This document shows, one piece after another, positions 29,320-35,967 of a stretch of 35,967 nt of DNA. Under the pieces are notes generated by a model. That model saw only the letters and a program-made list of their open reading frames with translations. It had not been told where the DNA came from and searched no databases. Source of the stretch: a virus. Location: IMG/VR virus record IMGVR_UViG_3300049483_000057, positions 1-35,967 of that record; one strand, 5' to 3'. Position numbers and translations under genes: made by a program. Numbering within the stretch: position 1 is the stretch's first letter; each line of letters starts with the position of its first letter.

Positions 29320-30375
29320 CTACCCGGCGGGCGTGCGGTTGCGCGATGTCGTCTGGCCGAAGTAGTAGCCGACCAGACCGCCGATCACCGCGCTGACGAT
29401 GCTGCCCGCCAGGCCGGCGCGCACATCGTCCGACCAGCTCGCCGTGCCGATGATGCCGATGAGCGAGAGGACAAACAGGTACACCAGCGGCAGCAGAAGC
29501 AGGCCGAACCAGAAACTGGGCGACCGCCAGAAGTCGCCGGCCGCAGCCCGCTCGGCGTCCGCCTTGCGCGCGCCCTCGATGCCGCCGCCGCCGGCCTCTG
29601 CCAGCTGATACCACGCGTCCTCGATCGCCTTTGCCGCTGCCGCGGCCTTGACGGGGTCCGATTTGACCGCCTCGGCCGCCGCTTGTGCGTTGAGCGTGCC
29701 CGTCGCCTCTTTGACGATCTGCACGACCGTTTCGGCCGCCGCGACGTTGCGCTCCGATACCTCGCTGCCCGAACCGAACAGCCTCCCGAGTTTGGGGATG
29801 GCCTCGATGAGCGACGGCAGCGCGGCGGCGATGAATGGCGCGATTGGCATGGGCGGCTCCGGTTGGCCCACAACGGGCCCTGGTGACGTTTTCGCGGGCT
29901 CGGTGGCACCACCATAGCTCGCGTATAGGCGCAAAGCCTCTGGAAGCGTTTTCGTTGGCTGGCCATAGGGCGCCCCGGGCAGGCTGGCCCACTCCTTGGC
30001 ACACCTGGCGATGGCTGCCTCGATACGCCCGTTGAGCACGTCGTCGATGGCGCCACGCCGCGCGATGAGATAGACCGCCGCCAGATCCTGGCTCGGCGGC
30101 GTGAAATCTCGCAGGCCAAGCGCTTTCTTGCACTCGTCCCAGGTGCCCGCCAGAAACTGATACGCGCCGGCCGCGGTGCTCGTCAGCGTCTTCTCGCCGA
30201 GCCGCCTGGTGACCGGCCGGCGCGGGTGGTCGACGAAGTTGTCGAACAACTCGCCGCCGAAATGCCTCCGATAGCCCGCGTCGTCAGCCGTGCCCTCGCC
30301 CACACGCAGCATGCGCAGAAATGCCTGCACGTTGCGGTTGGCCAGCCAGGCGGCGCAGTTGACGGCGTCGATCAC
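29320..30375 (-). CDS. Membrane-anchored endolysin (GH104-like lysozyme plus two TM segments)
   Basis: A 351-residue protein. Residues 15-140 are a glycoside hydrolase 104-type lysozyme: FLRMLRVGEGTADDAGYRRH with the likely catalytic Glu27, STAAGAYQFLAGTWDECKKA and IARCAKEWASLPGAPYGQP. These cut the glycan of peptidoglycan. A Pro/Ala linker (about 160-285) leads to two membrane helices (FWFGLLLLPLVYLFVLSLIG at about 288-310 and AGLAGSIVSAVIGGLVGYYF at about 319-339), which look like holin helices. GTG start overlaps the previous stop (GTGA). A single-protein lysis unit or a tethered lysin is likely. Confidence 0.85.
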   Translation of the reverse strand: MIDAVNCAAWLANRNVQAFLRMLRVGEGTADDAGYRRHFGGELFDNFVDHPRRPVTRRLGEKTLTSTAAGAYQFLAGTWDECKKALGLRDFTPPSQDLAAVYLIARRGAIDDVLNGRIEAAIARCAKEWASLPGAPYGQPTKTLPEALRLYASYGGATEPAKTSPGPVVGQPEPPMPIAPFIAAALPSLIEAIPKLGRLFGSGSEVSERNVAAAETVVQIVKEATGTLNAQAAAEAVKSDPVKAAAAAKAIEDAWYQLAEAGGGGIEGARKADAERAAAGDFWRSPSFWFGLLLLPLVYLFVLSLIGIIGTASWSDDVRAGLAGSIVSAVIGGLVGYYFGQTTSRNRTPAG

Positions 30376-30512
30376 GGCATGTCACCGAACACCAGCGGGC
30401 GGATCACGCCGCCGCATTGCGCCGCCCAGGCCTCGGCGCGCACGCGCTCCTTGAACAGGCTCTCAAAGCCCCCGGGCGCGATCACCATCCAGGCCACGGG
30501 TAGCACCATCAT
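30372..30512 (-). CDS. 46-residue protein preceding the endolysin
   Basis: A short protein, MMVLPVAWMVIAPGGFESLF, whose start overlaps the upstream stop (ATGA) and whose stop overlaps the endolysin GTG. It has a mildly hydrophobic start and a C-terminal WAAQCGGVIRPLVFGDMP. Because of the overlaps it is likely translated, perhaps only to couple synthesis of the lysin. No function known. Confidence 0.6.
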   Translation of the reverse strand: MMVLPVAWMVIAPGGFESLFKERVRAEAWAAQCGGVIRPLVFGDMP

Positions 30513-30949
30513 GTCCCCGGATACACGCCGAGCTGCACGACGGAAGGTGCCGATTGGCCGCACAGGTAGACGTTAAGAAACGTCAACTGCTTGCCGGCGC
30601 CACCGATCACGCGCCACGGGCCCCACCGCTGCGGGGAGTCACTGGGCGCCCACGTCTTGCCCGCCGTCGCCGACCCGCTCACGACGGCGTAATTGCGACC
30701 GTCGTGGTCTCGCGCCAGGGTCGGCGGCAAGAATGTGCAGGCGCGCTGCTTGACCAGCGTACCCGACAGGATCAGGTCGTCCCCGTCGCGTTCCGCCGAC
30801 TGCACGGTCCACTCGATGACCACCGGCCGCACGGCATCGTGCATCCTGACGCCGAGCTCGCCGAGAGGATCGCCGAAGACGATCAGCAGCGACGCCATGA
30901 CAGCGCCGAACGCCAGCGCGAACGGATAGCGGATGGCATGGGCAATCAT
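30509..30949 (-). CDS. Membrane-anchored lysis-region protein
   Basis: A 146-residue protein. Start 30949 is set by the ATGA overlap; a longer upstream reading covers the previous gene. One N-terminal membrane helix (FALAFGAVMASLLIVFGDPL) is followed by an outer or periplasmic beta domain with two Cys (KQRACTFLPPTLARDHDGRN, FLNVYLCGQSAPSVVQL). Position in the lysis operon suggests a role at the cell envelope, but it is not a recognisable spanin. Confidence 0.65.
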   Translation of the reverse strand: MIAHAIRYPFALAFGAVMASLLIVFGDPLGELGVRMHDAVRPVVIEWTVQSAERDGDDLILSGTLVKQRACTFLPPTLARDHDGRNYAVVSGSATAGKTWAPSDSPQRWGPWRVIGGAGKQLTFLNVYLCGQSAPSVVQLGVYPGT

Positions 30950-31230
30950 TTGCCCCACCCGCCGAACTTGAAGCCCAGCCATAGGCCAGCGGCCATCAGG
31001 GCTCCGCCCACCGCGGAGATGACGCGCCGCCAGAGCCATTTGGCACCGTCGTCGCTCGCGTGCTTTGTAAATTGCTCGTAGCCGCGCCGCCAGAACGCGG
31101 TAGTTCGATCCTCGTCGTCGAGGATGTCCTGCAGCGCGCCGCGAAACGCGCGCTGCAGATCGCGCACGGTGAGCTGCGCCACTAGGGCCCTGCGGTCCAG
31201 TGGCAACGGAGCGCTATCGTCTGGATCCAT
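30946..31230 (-). CDS. Holin-like membrane protein
   Basis: A 94-residue protein starting at ATG 31230 (MDPDDSAPLPLDRRALVAQL). A charged helical N-terminal part (RDLQRAFRGALQDILDDEDR) is followed by one C-terminal membrane helix (VISAVGGALMAAGLWLGFKF). Size, single membrane segment and charged end next to an endolysin suggest a holin or antiholin, but the single segment and N-in topology leave this open. Confidence 0.6.
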   Translation of the reverse strand: MDPDDSAPLPLDRRALVAQLTVRDLQRAFRGALQDILDDEDRTTAFWRRGYEQFTKHASDDGAKWLWRRVISAVGGALMAAGLWLGFKFGGWGK

Positions 31231-31244
31231 CGTGCTGCCGCTCT

Positions 31245-31874
31245 TTACGGGTAACGGCCCGTCACCGCTGACAAAATCATCCTGCCGATAGCGCGATGCG
31301 CTGCGGCGCACGGGTGATGGTCAACGGGATGGCACAGCCAACCGGGCGCGTCCACGCTCGCGGCATACAGGTCGACATAGCGCGCGTCGCGCGAACCGGC
31401 CAGCGCGCGCAGGTCTGCCGCCCACGGCGCCAACCACGCATCAGCGGCGGCGTCCCACCGCGGGGGCGCGACCAGCACCAGGCGCGATCGCGGCCAGCGG
31501 TCGGCAATCTCGCGCACGTTGGCCAGCGCCTGGCTGCGGTTGAGCCCCAGCACGGCGTCGTTGGTGCCGAGCATGATGACCAGCACGTCGACATCGACGC
31601 CCGCCAGCCAGCCGACCTGGCTGGCCAGCGCGTCGGCCGTGCTTGCGCCGCCGACTGCAGCGGTCACGACCTCGCCGGCGCGCGCCAGGTCGGCCGTATA
31701 GCTCAGGCCCTGCCGCAACTGCAGCTCGACGCCGCCATGCGGCATATAGCCCGCCGTGATGCTGTCGCCGATGACGGCAATGCGCAGCGGCGCAGCGGCA
31801 TGCACGTCGTTAGACGTGCCGCCACAGGCCGCCAGCAATGCCGCACACAGGGCGGCCACGATGGCCATCACCAC
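31245..31874 (-). CDS. SGNH/GDSL-family esterase lipoprotein
   Basis: A 209-residue SGNH hydrolase with a lipoprotein signal: hydrophobic segment ending in the lipobox LAAC with Cys17. Catalytic blocks: AVIGDSITAGYMP with Ser38, GGAS, VIMLGTNDAVLG with Asn105, and VDHHPCAAAH with Asp185/His187. Such enzymes remove acyl groups from sugars or lipids. Within a tail-fibre/lysis operon it may act on host surface polysaccharide or help exclude other phages. The n-region lacks a positive charge, which is odd. ATG 31868 is an alternative start. Confidence 0.82.
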   Translation of the reverse strand: MVMAIVAALCAALLAACGGTSNDVHAAAPLRIAVIGDSITAGYMPHGGVELQLRQGLSYTADLARAGEVVTAAVGGASTADALASQVGWLAGVDVDVLVIMLGTNDAVLGLNRSQALANVREIADRWPRSRLVLVAPPRWDAAADAWLAPWAADLRALAGSRDARYVDLYAASVDAPGWLCHPVDHHPCAAAHRAIGRMILSAVTGRYP

Positions 31875-31892
31875 TGCCGCCCAGTCGACGAG

Positions 31893-32207
31893 TCAGGCCA
31901 CCGGCTGCTCCGGTGCCGCGTCGGGCACCAGGGCATCGACGACGCCGACTTGGTCCTGCAGCGCGGCGAGAGCGGCGTCGACCTCCGGTGTCGTCGTGCC
32001 AGCCGATTCGAGCGCCGCGGTCAGTGCCGCGACCTTGTCCAGCAAAGTGCGCGTTTCGCCGCCGATCTTGGCGACCTGTGCCGTGACGGTGCCGAGGGAG
32101 TTTGCGAGGTCAGTTTGCGTAGTCATGATGTGTGCGAGGCTTTCCGAAATTTGGCTTAGTGCGCCGTTGGATAGGTTTACATTGATCGTGGCGTTTATGG
32201 TGATCAC
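31893..32207 (-). CDS. Small coiled-coil protein of the tail-fibre operon
   Basis: A 104-residue protein. GTG 32207 is chosen because AAAGGGG lies about eight bases upstream. After a beta opening (ITINATINVNLSNGALSQIS) it is a continuous helix (VTAQVAKIGGETRTLLDKVA, ALTAALESAG) ending in an acidic, Pro-rich tail. It may assist fibre assembly; no family recognised. Confidence 0.65.
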   Translation of the reverse strand: MITINATINVNLSNGALSQISESLAHIMTTQTDLANSLGTVTAQVAKIGGETRTLLDKVAALTAALESAGTTTPEVDAALAALQDQVGVVDALVPDAAPEQPVA

Positions 32208-32220
32208 ATAGGTGCCCCTT

Positions 32221-32415
32221 TCAGTTGATGGTTCCATAGGCTGCGACAACCGATGCCGCAATCAGCAGTAGCGTCTCGTCCTCATGTATCGTGCGCATAC
32301 GTTGTACATCGACCAGACGCGCTGGGATACGAATGCGTCCTGGCATCGACGAGTCGTTTACCGGACCCCAGCTGTCGCCCCACGACGCCCCCCACGAGGC
32401 CCCCCATGTGCTCAT
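32221..32415 (-). CDS. WG-repeat small tail protein
   Basis: A 64-residue protein starting MSTWGASWGASWGDSWGPVN, with four evenly spaced Trp-Gly units, then MPGRIRIPARLVDVQRMRTI and a hydrophobic end. Proteins with repeated WGxSWG at the start occur in many phages between fibre genes; the repeats probably attach to the fibre. It overlaps the upstream fibre stop by ATGA. Confidence 0.7.
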   Translation of the reverse strand: MSTWGASWGASWGDSWGPVNDSSMPGRIRIPARLVDVQRMRTIHEDETLLLIAASVVAAYGTIN

Positions 32416-33500
32416 ACTGGGCCCCACGTATCGCCTGCAACACCAGTGCCGCGAATCCTGATTCCGTTGACATAGAGCACGTCTGTCGGAATCGCGAGCG
32501 TTCCGCCGGTCAGGTCTGACAGCATTGCGTGCAGCTCGACGATGTTTTGCTCCGCTGTCCTGCCGTTAGCGAACAGGTAGTTCCAGATTTCGGCTGCCGA
32601 TGCGCCAGTACCGGCGACAGAGGCCGCCCCGGAGAACACGCCGCTACCTCCGAGCACGGTCGCCAGCGCCGTGGGCACTGAGTAGGCCGAGCCGGCGAAT
32701 GCCCCCGACTGGCCGGTGGCGGACAGGCCGGCTCCTGTGATGGTCGACGCAGCACCCGCAAACGATCCGCTGCCGCCCAGCGCCGCGAGTTGCGCCGACG
32801 TGAGCGGATAGGCCGAGCCGACGAATGCGCCCTCGCCCCCGAGCGCCGCGAGCTGCGCCGTGGTTGTGCTGTTTGCGGATCCGATGAATGCGCCAGTGCC
32901 ACTGGTTGCTGCGAGTGTGGCGGTGACGCCCGAGCCCGCGGATCCGACGAACGTACCCGCACCACCAGTTGCTGCGAGCGAGACCGTCGTGATCGAGTTG
33001 GCCGTCGCGGATAGGGCGCCGCTGGCGCCGGTCGCGGCAAGGGTCGAGACTGCTGGGCTGCTGGCCGATCCCGCGAAGGCGCCTGACGAGCCGGTGATGG
33101 CCGCCGATGCTGTGGCTGATGTCGATGCCGATCCTGAGAACGCGCCCGACGTACCTGTGGCCGCGAGCGAGGCCGTCGTGATCGAGTTGGCCTGTGCGGA
33201 AAACGTGCCAGACGCTCCGCTCGCGGCGAGCGCCGAAAAAGCAAGCGTCGTGATCGTCGCCGACCCAGCGACCGTCGAATAGCTCGACCCGTCGTATGCG
33301 ACCCAGTACTGCTTGTACGCCGTGCCGGCGCTGGCCGACGTGAACGCCGACGCCTCGGAGTACGTCCCCGCGCTGGTGTACGCCTCGCTGCCAGACGCAA
33401 GCGCAGCCGATCCAGCACCGTCCTGGCCGGCGACGATTTGAGCGCCCGTAGGCGTCGCCGTCGCATCGGCCTGGACGATCCAGTAGAGGGTGACGGCCAC
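32412..33500 (-). CDS. Tail fibre-like protein with ten 21-residue repeats
   Basis: A 362-residue protein. The N-terminal 90 residues (AYKQYWVAYDGSSYSTVAGS) resemble small adhesion domains. Residues about 97-306 consist of tandem units of exactly 21 residues built around (S/T/E)GAF-(S/V/A)GSA...LAA(T/L)G, ten copies, the last one degenerate. The C-terminal part (AAEIWNYLFANGRTAEQNIV, then VNGIRIRGTGVAGDTWGPV) may form the tip. Repeats of this kind make beta-helical or beta-roll fibres. Start follows the previous stop by three bases. Confidence 0.8.
   Translation of the reverse strand: MAVTLYWIVQADATATPTGAQIVAGQDGAGSAALASGSEAYTSAGTYSEASAFTSASAGTAYKQYWVAYDGSSYSTVAGSATITTLAFSALAASGASGTFSAQANSITTASLAATGTSGAFSGSASTSATASAAITGSSGAFAGSASSPAVSTLAATGASGALSATANSITTVSLAATGGAGTFVGSAGSGVTATLAATSGTGAFIGSANSTTTAQLAALGGEGAFVGSAYPLTSAQLAALGGSGSFAGAASTITGAGLSATGQSGAFAGSAYSVPTALATVLGGSGVFSGAASVAGTGASAAEIWNYLFANGRTAEQNIVELHAMLSDLTGGTLAIPTDVLYVNGIRIRGTGVAGDTWGPV
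32583..33212. repeat. Ten tandem 63-bp units in the tail fibre gene
   Basis: The DNA encoding the 21-residue repeats has a strict 63-base period. Units are diverged in sequence but keep the same length, which points to selection on the fold and past duplication. Copy number could change by recombination without altering the frame. Confidence 0.8.
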
Positions 33501-33503
33501 GAT

Positions 33504-34352
33504 TTAGGTCGCCGTGACTTGCGGGCGCCAGCCGGTGCTCGTCAGGCTGCCGGTGACGTAGGTAGACGCTGAGAGCGTTGGCAGCGACGGTGCAGCTGCC
33601 GAACTGATGGGGTAGTACGGGCTCGGCACGAACATCCGCATCATCTGCTGTGTCGGCACCCGGTACAGCGGAGCCACCACGTCCCGCAGTTTCTCGCGGA
33701 ATTCAACTTCAGTCGTGCCGTCCGTGAATGCGTTTCGCCACCCAAATACGCAGTGCACGGTGAACGGAGAGCTGGTGTACGTGCGCCCGTTTATTTGAAG
33801 CGATCCAGTCGGAGAGTTGAATGACGTCCCGGCCGATGCGCCAACATTGGCCGGCCACACCATTGACGACCAAAGACTCGACGAGATTCCTGCGAGCCAC
33901 ACCAAGTTTACGCCGTCAGCCCATGCATTGGCGCCGCCCACTTCCCAGGCAATCTGCTCGCGTAAAACAATGATGTTCGTGCCTGCCGCTGACTCATCGG
34001 TTGACCCAACAGCAACACCGAGGCCGCTGGTGTCATCACCAAATTTCAGGATCATGCCGCGTTGATTGCCGGATATCCCGGACACCAACGCCATCAGACC
34101 GAAGTTGTACCCGGACCCGAATATCCTGTCCGACTGCAGCATCACCGGCGTCGCCGAATAGACGGGATTTACGATCCCCCCAGGGACGACCACAGCGCCG
34201 TTTTTCGGCGCGAGCGCAATGCCAGAAACGAGGTCGACGTACCCGCTCGATCCACCAACTGGAACCCAAGCAAAGTCCGGCTTTTTAGCCCACCAGTGCC
34301 TCAGGTATTTCCAGATTGGCGCACGTTTCACCGTGCCGAGTTGCGACTCCAT
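33504..34352 (-). CDS. Tail protein with concanavalin-like pattern
   Basis: A 282-residue protein (MESQLGTVKRAPIWKYLRHW). The middle is rich in beta strands with SLQINGRTYTSSPFTVHCVF, GWRNAFTDGTTEVEFREKLR and DVVAPLYRVPTQQMMRMFVP, a pattern seen in ConA-like lectin/glucanase-type fibre domains of many phages. It probably binds a host surface sugar. ATG overlaps the upstream stop as TAATG. Confidence 0.7.
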   Translation of the reverse strand: MESQLGTVKRAPIWKYLRHWWAKKPDFAWVPVGGSSGYVDLVSGIALAPKNGAVVVPGGIVNPVYSATPVMLQSDRIFGSGYNFGLMALVSGISGNQRGMILKFGDDTSGLGVAVGSTDESAAGTNIIVLREQIAWEVGGANAWADGVNLVWLAGISSSLWSSMVWPANVGASAGTSFNSPTGSLQINGRTYTSSPFTVHCVFGWRNAFTDGTTEVEFREKLRDVVAPLYRVPTQQMMRMFVPSPYYPISSAAAPSLPTLSASTYVTGSLTSTGWRPQVTAT

Positions 34353-34825
34353 TAAATCGCTACCGAGTGCGGGCGCCAGTACAGGGTATTGCCACTTGCG
34401 GCAAGAGTGACGTTGGCGCGCGACCGCATGCCGAACTTAAATTTGCCTTGCGGCAGCGACACCGGACCATCAGCGGGCGACACAACACGCTGCGCCGCAG
34501 TTGCGGCTTTGCAGGGCATCCAAGCGGCGAAATACCGCTGGTTTTCAGGGGCGTCGGCGGTCGAGTCGCCTGTCCACGTCGGGTAGGTCGTGCCGTCCAC
34601 TGTCGGCACGATGTAGACCTCCATACCGCTATCGGCGCCCGTGAATGCGGCCGAGCCCAGGATAAGGTCCAAGTCCGAAAGCCGGTATTTATTCGTGGAG
34701 TTGTCGATCTCGTCCGAAAGGTTCGTCCACTCGTTGTCGGTCAGTGAGTCTATTTTCTGCGTGGCGCCCGTCCACGCGACAGCTGTTGCTGTAGCCAGGT
34801 AGCCGGATAAGGTGAGGTTTGCCAT
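34352..34825 (-). CDS. Phage structural protein of the fibre operon
   Basis: A 157-residue beta-rich protein (MANLTLSGYLATATAVAWTG) with TDNEWTNLSDEIDNSTNKYR, LSDLDLILGSAAFTGADSGM and VSPADGPVSLPQGKFKFGMR segments. The same protein kind occurs with the next two genes in many long-tailed phages. Function not established; likely part of the tail tip. Confidence 0.7.
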   Translation of the reverse strand: MANLTLSGYLATATAVAWTGATQKIDSLTDNEWTNLSDEIDNSTNKYRLSDLDLILGSAAFTGADSGMEVYIVPTVDGTTYPTWTGDSTADAPENQRYFAAWMPCKAATAAQRVVSPADGPVSLPQGKFKFGMRSRANVTLAASGNTLYWRPHSVAI

Positions 34826-34833
34826 GTGCTACC

Positions 34834-35322
34834 TCACGACGCCGGTGCGGCGGCAATGTCGCGGTCGCTGATCTTCCCCTCGAACACCAGCGCACCAGGC
34901 AATGCATCGGATCCTGTGCCGCTGACGAACAAGCGTTCGCAGCGTGTGGCGAATCGTTTCCAGACCGCGCGCATCGCTACACGGCTCGCGTTGTTGGCAT
35001 TGGTGCCGAAGGGGTTTTCGAACCCCGCCCTGCGGTCCGCTCGCGACATGTCAAACCGCCCTCGCGTGGACGACTGGAGCAGCAGTTGCAGGCGCTGCAT
35101 GTTAAGTGCGCTCATGCCGTCGATGTCGGTGCCGACCCAGGCATTGCCGATTTCGTCGGCAGTCACGTCGGTGCGCCAGACGACAAACGTGCCAGAGACG
35201 TTGTACCAATCCGCCATGAGCCCGGTTTGACCGTTGGTGCGATAGGCAACAAACGTCGGGTCCGTCTCGGCCACAATCGCGGCCTTGAGCGTCTGGAGTT
35301 GCGCGGTAGTCAGTTCGGCCAT
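34834..35322 (-). CDS. Conserved phage tail-region protein
   Basis: A 162-residue protein of a widely spread phage family: ELTTAQLQTLKAAIVAETDP at the start, YNVSGTFVVWRTDVTADEIG, GMSALNMQRLQLLLQSSTRG and RVAMRAVWKRFATRCERLFV, then GTGSDALPGALVFEGKISDR. Members lie beside fibre genes. Exact role is unknown; a small assembly or structural function is likely. Confidence 0.75.
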   Translation of the reverse strand: MAELTTAQLQTLKAAIVAETDPTFVAYRTNGQTGLMADWYNVSGTFVVWRTDVTADEIGNAWVGTDIDGMSALNMQRLQLLLQSSTRGRFDMSRADRRAGFENPFGTNANNASRVAMRAVWKRFATRCERLFVSGTGSDALPGALVFEGKISDRDIAAAPAS

Positions 35323-35336
35323 GCTGCATCCTCCGA

Positions 35337-35726
35337 TCAGGCGTCAGGCGCGGTCCACGTCCACGCGCCGCGGGCAATGTCCACGCCGTTCTGGATCGTG
35401 CCGGTGAAGGTCAGGCCGTCGCTGGTGCTAAGTTCGTACACCCGCGTTCCGCCCGAGGTTTGCAGGCTCATCCACGTCGGCGTTCCGTTGACGTGAGCAG
35501 AGTTGGTCTGCGTGTAGTTCGCGGAATCCAGCGTCAGGACGCCGGCCGACGCCGAGCCGGGCGTTGCGTCGGCTGTCAGCGTCGCCAGCAACGTGCCGGT
35601 GATCGACGCCCCCGTGTCCGCCGGCTGCGTGCCGTTGTAGAACTTGATCAGATGCGACGCGCCGAGCGTGTCGATGAGGGTCTGTGCCCACGCGGTGCGC
35701 AGGGTCGAATTTGCGTGTTTTGCCAT
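35337..35726 (-). CDS. Phage structural protein of the fibre operon
   Basis: A 129-residue protein (MAKHANSTLRTAWAQTLIDT) with a short helical start and a beta-rich remainder (HLIKFYNGTQPADTGASITG, then TLLATLTADATPGSASAGVL). Related proteins commonly neighbour the previous family in tail-fibre operons. Possibly a fibre cap. No function known. Confidence 0.7.
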   Translation of the reverse strand: MAKHANSTLRTAWAQTLIDTLGASHLIKFYNGTQPADTGASITGTLLATLTADATPGSASAGVLTLDSANYTQTNSAHVNGTPTWMSLQTSGGTRVYELSTSDGLTFTGTIQNGVDIARGAWTWTAPDA

Positions 35727-35749
35727 GCTTCAATCCCCAGGTCTGCGCG

Positions 35750-35967
35750 TCAAGCCGCGCGTTTGAAAACGATGTCTGCGGCCACCAGCAAGCCGTCCTT
35801 GTCGCGCACCGGTAGCAGCTCGATAGCGTCGCCATGCTCTGGCGTCACGACCAGGCGCACAGTGCGCTTCAGCACGTCGCGCTCGAAAACGGCGCGCGCT
35901 GGAATCAGCGTCAGCGCATCGCGTCCGTCAGCGCCCGCGCGGCCACGCTCGCCCTGTGCACCCGCGG
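35750..35967 (-). CDS. Collagen-like tail/adhesion protein, C-terminal part (enters from right end)
   Basis: After two spare bases the frame reads Gly-X-Y triplets (GAQGERGRAGADGRD) followed by a C-terminal domain of about 55 residues: ALTLIPARAVFERDVLKRTV, RLVVTPEHGDAIELLPVRDK and a hydrophobic end VVAADIVF-type. This is a capping domain typical after collagen repeats. It lies 24 bases before the next gene. It fits in frame with the fragment at the left window end: joined length 155 residues. At the junction two extra residues (Ala-Ala) interrupt the triplet register. Confidence 0.75.
   Translation of the reverse strand, partial: AGAQGERGRAGADGRDALTLIPARAVFERDVLKRTVRLVVTPEHGDAIELLPVRDKDGLLVAADIVFKRAA

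Noticed and set aside
29248-29886. Plus-strand 212-residue frame opposite the endolysin
   Set aside because: Arg/Ala-rich shadow of the endolysin gene without a recognisable domain or ribosome site.

Overview
The window reads as an essentially complete genome of a temperate siphophage (or excised prophage) with high G+C, almost no non-coding space and long runs of genes joined by 1-4 base ATGA/GTGA/TAATG overlaps. The host is probably a Gammaproteobacterium of the Xanthomonas/Lysobacter/Xylella type. That guess rests on base composition, an XF1762-type gene and the style of the integron recombination sites, and it is only a guess. Both window ends fall inside one collagen-like gene on the minus strand, and its two halves join in frame, so the sequence is probably a circular or circularly permuted map cut inside that gene. 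No rRNA, tRNA, CRISPR array, insertion sequence or phage/integron integrase was seen. No gene-free stretch exceeds 300 bases.

Layout. (1) 243-1679 minus: portal, first gene of a minus-strand operon that appears to run across the window ends. (2) 1786-11567 plus: scaffold, P22-like coat, tail tube, chaperone, tape measure, tail tip, HK97 gp10-like protein and tail terminator. (3) 17959-11564 minus: Cro-like repressor, small regulators, replication initiator, DNA-binding protein, RusA, TerS, TerL and MuF-like minor head protein, ending tail-to-tail with the tail operon. (4) 17960-18029: immunity region with a perfect palindrome between cro and a CI-like repressor. (5) 18030-19502 plus: repressor, two accessory 'moron' genes with secretion or membrane signals, and a rho-independent terminator. 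(6) 19585-23964 plus: early operon with YqaJ exonuclease, RecT annealase, a DUF551 protein and a DEDD exonuclease, preceded by a repressor-like half-site pair. (7) 23982-28660 plus: an integron gene-cassette array. (8) 35967-29011 minus: adhesion and tail-fibre genes, an SGNH lipoprotein, membrane proteins and a membrane-anchored endolysin.

The most unusual part is region 7. Seven attC (59-base-element) sites, all in the same orientation, separate seven cassettes carrying 1-4 genes each, with no integron integrase in the window. Cargo includes a Lar-like restriction-alleviation protein, an XF1762/GNAT-like protein, a DNA-methyltransferase fragment, two paralogous Cys-rich proteins and several unknowns, suggesting a swappable counter-defence or accessory locus. 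In four of the seven sites the attC loop carries a ribosome binding site and start codon whose reading frame runs through the crossover point into the next cassette gene. In three places the attC also encodes the C-terminal tail of the preceding protein. The sites therefore look like recombination sites and translation-initiation and termination modules at once.

All calls come from reading the sequence and recognising families. No database search or folding calculation was run.
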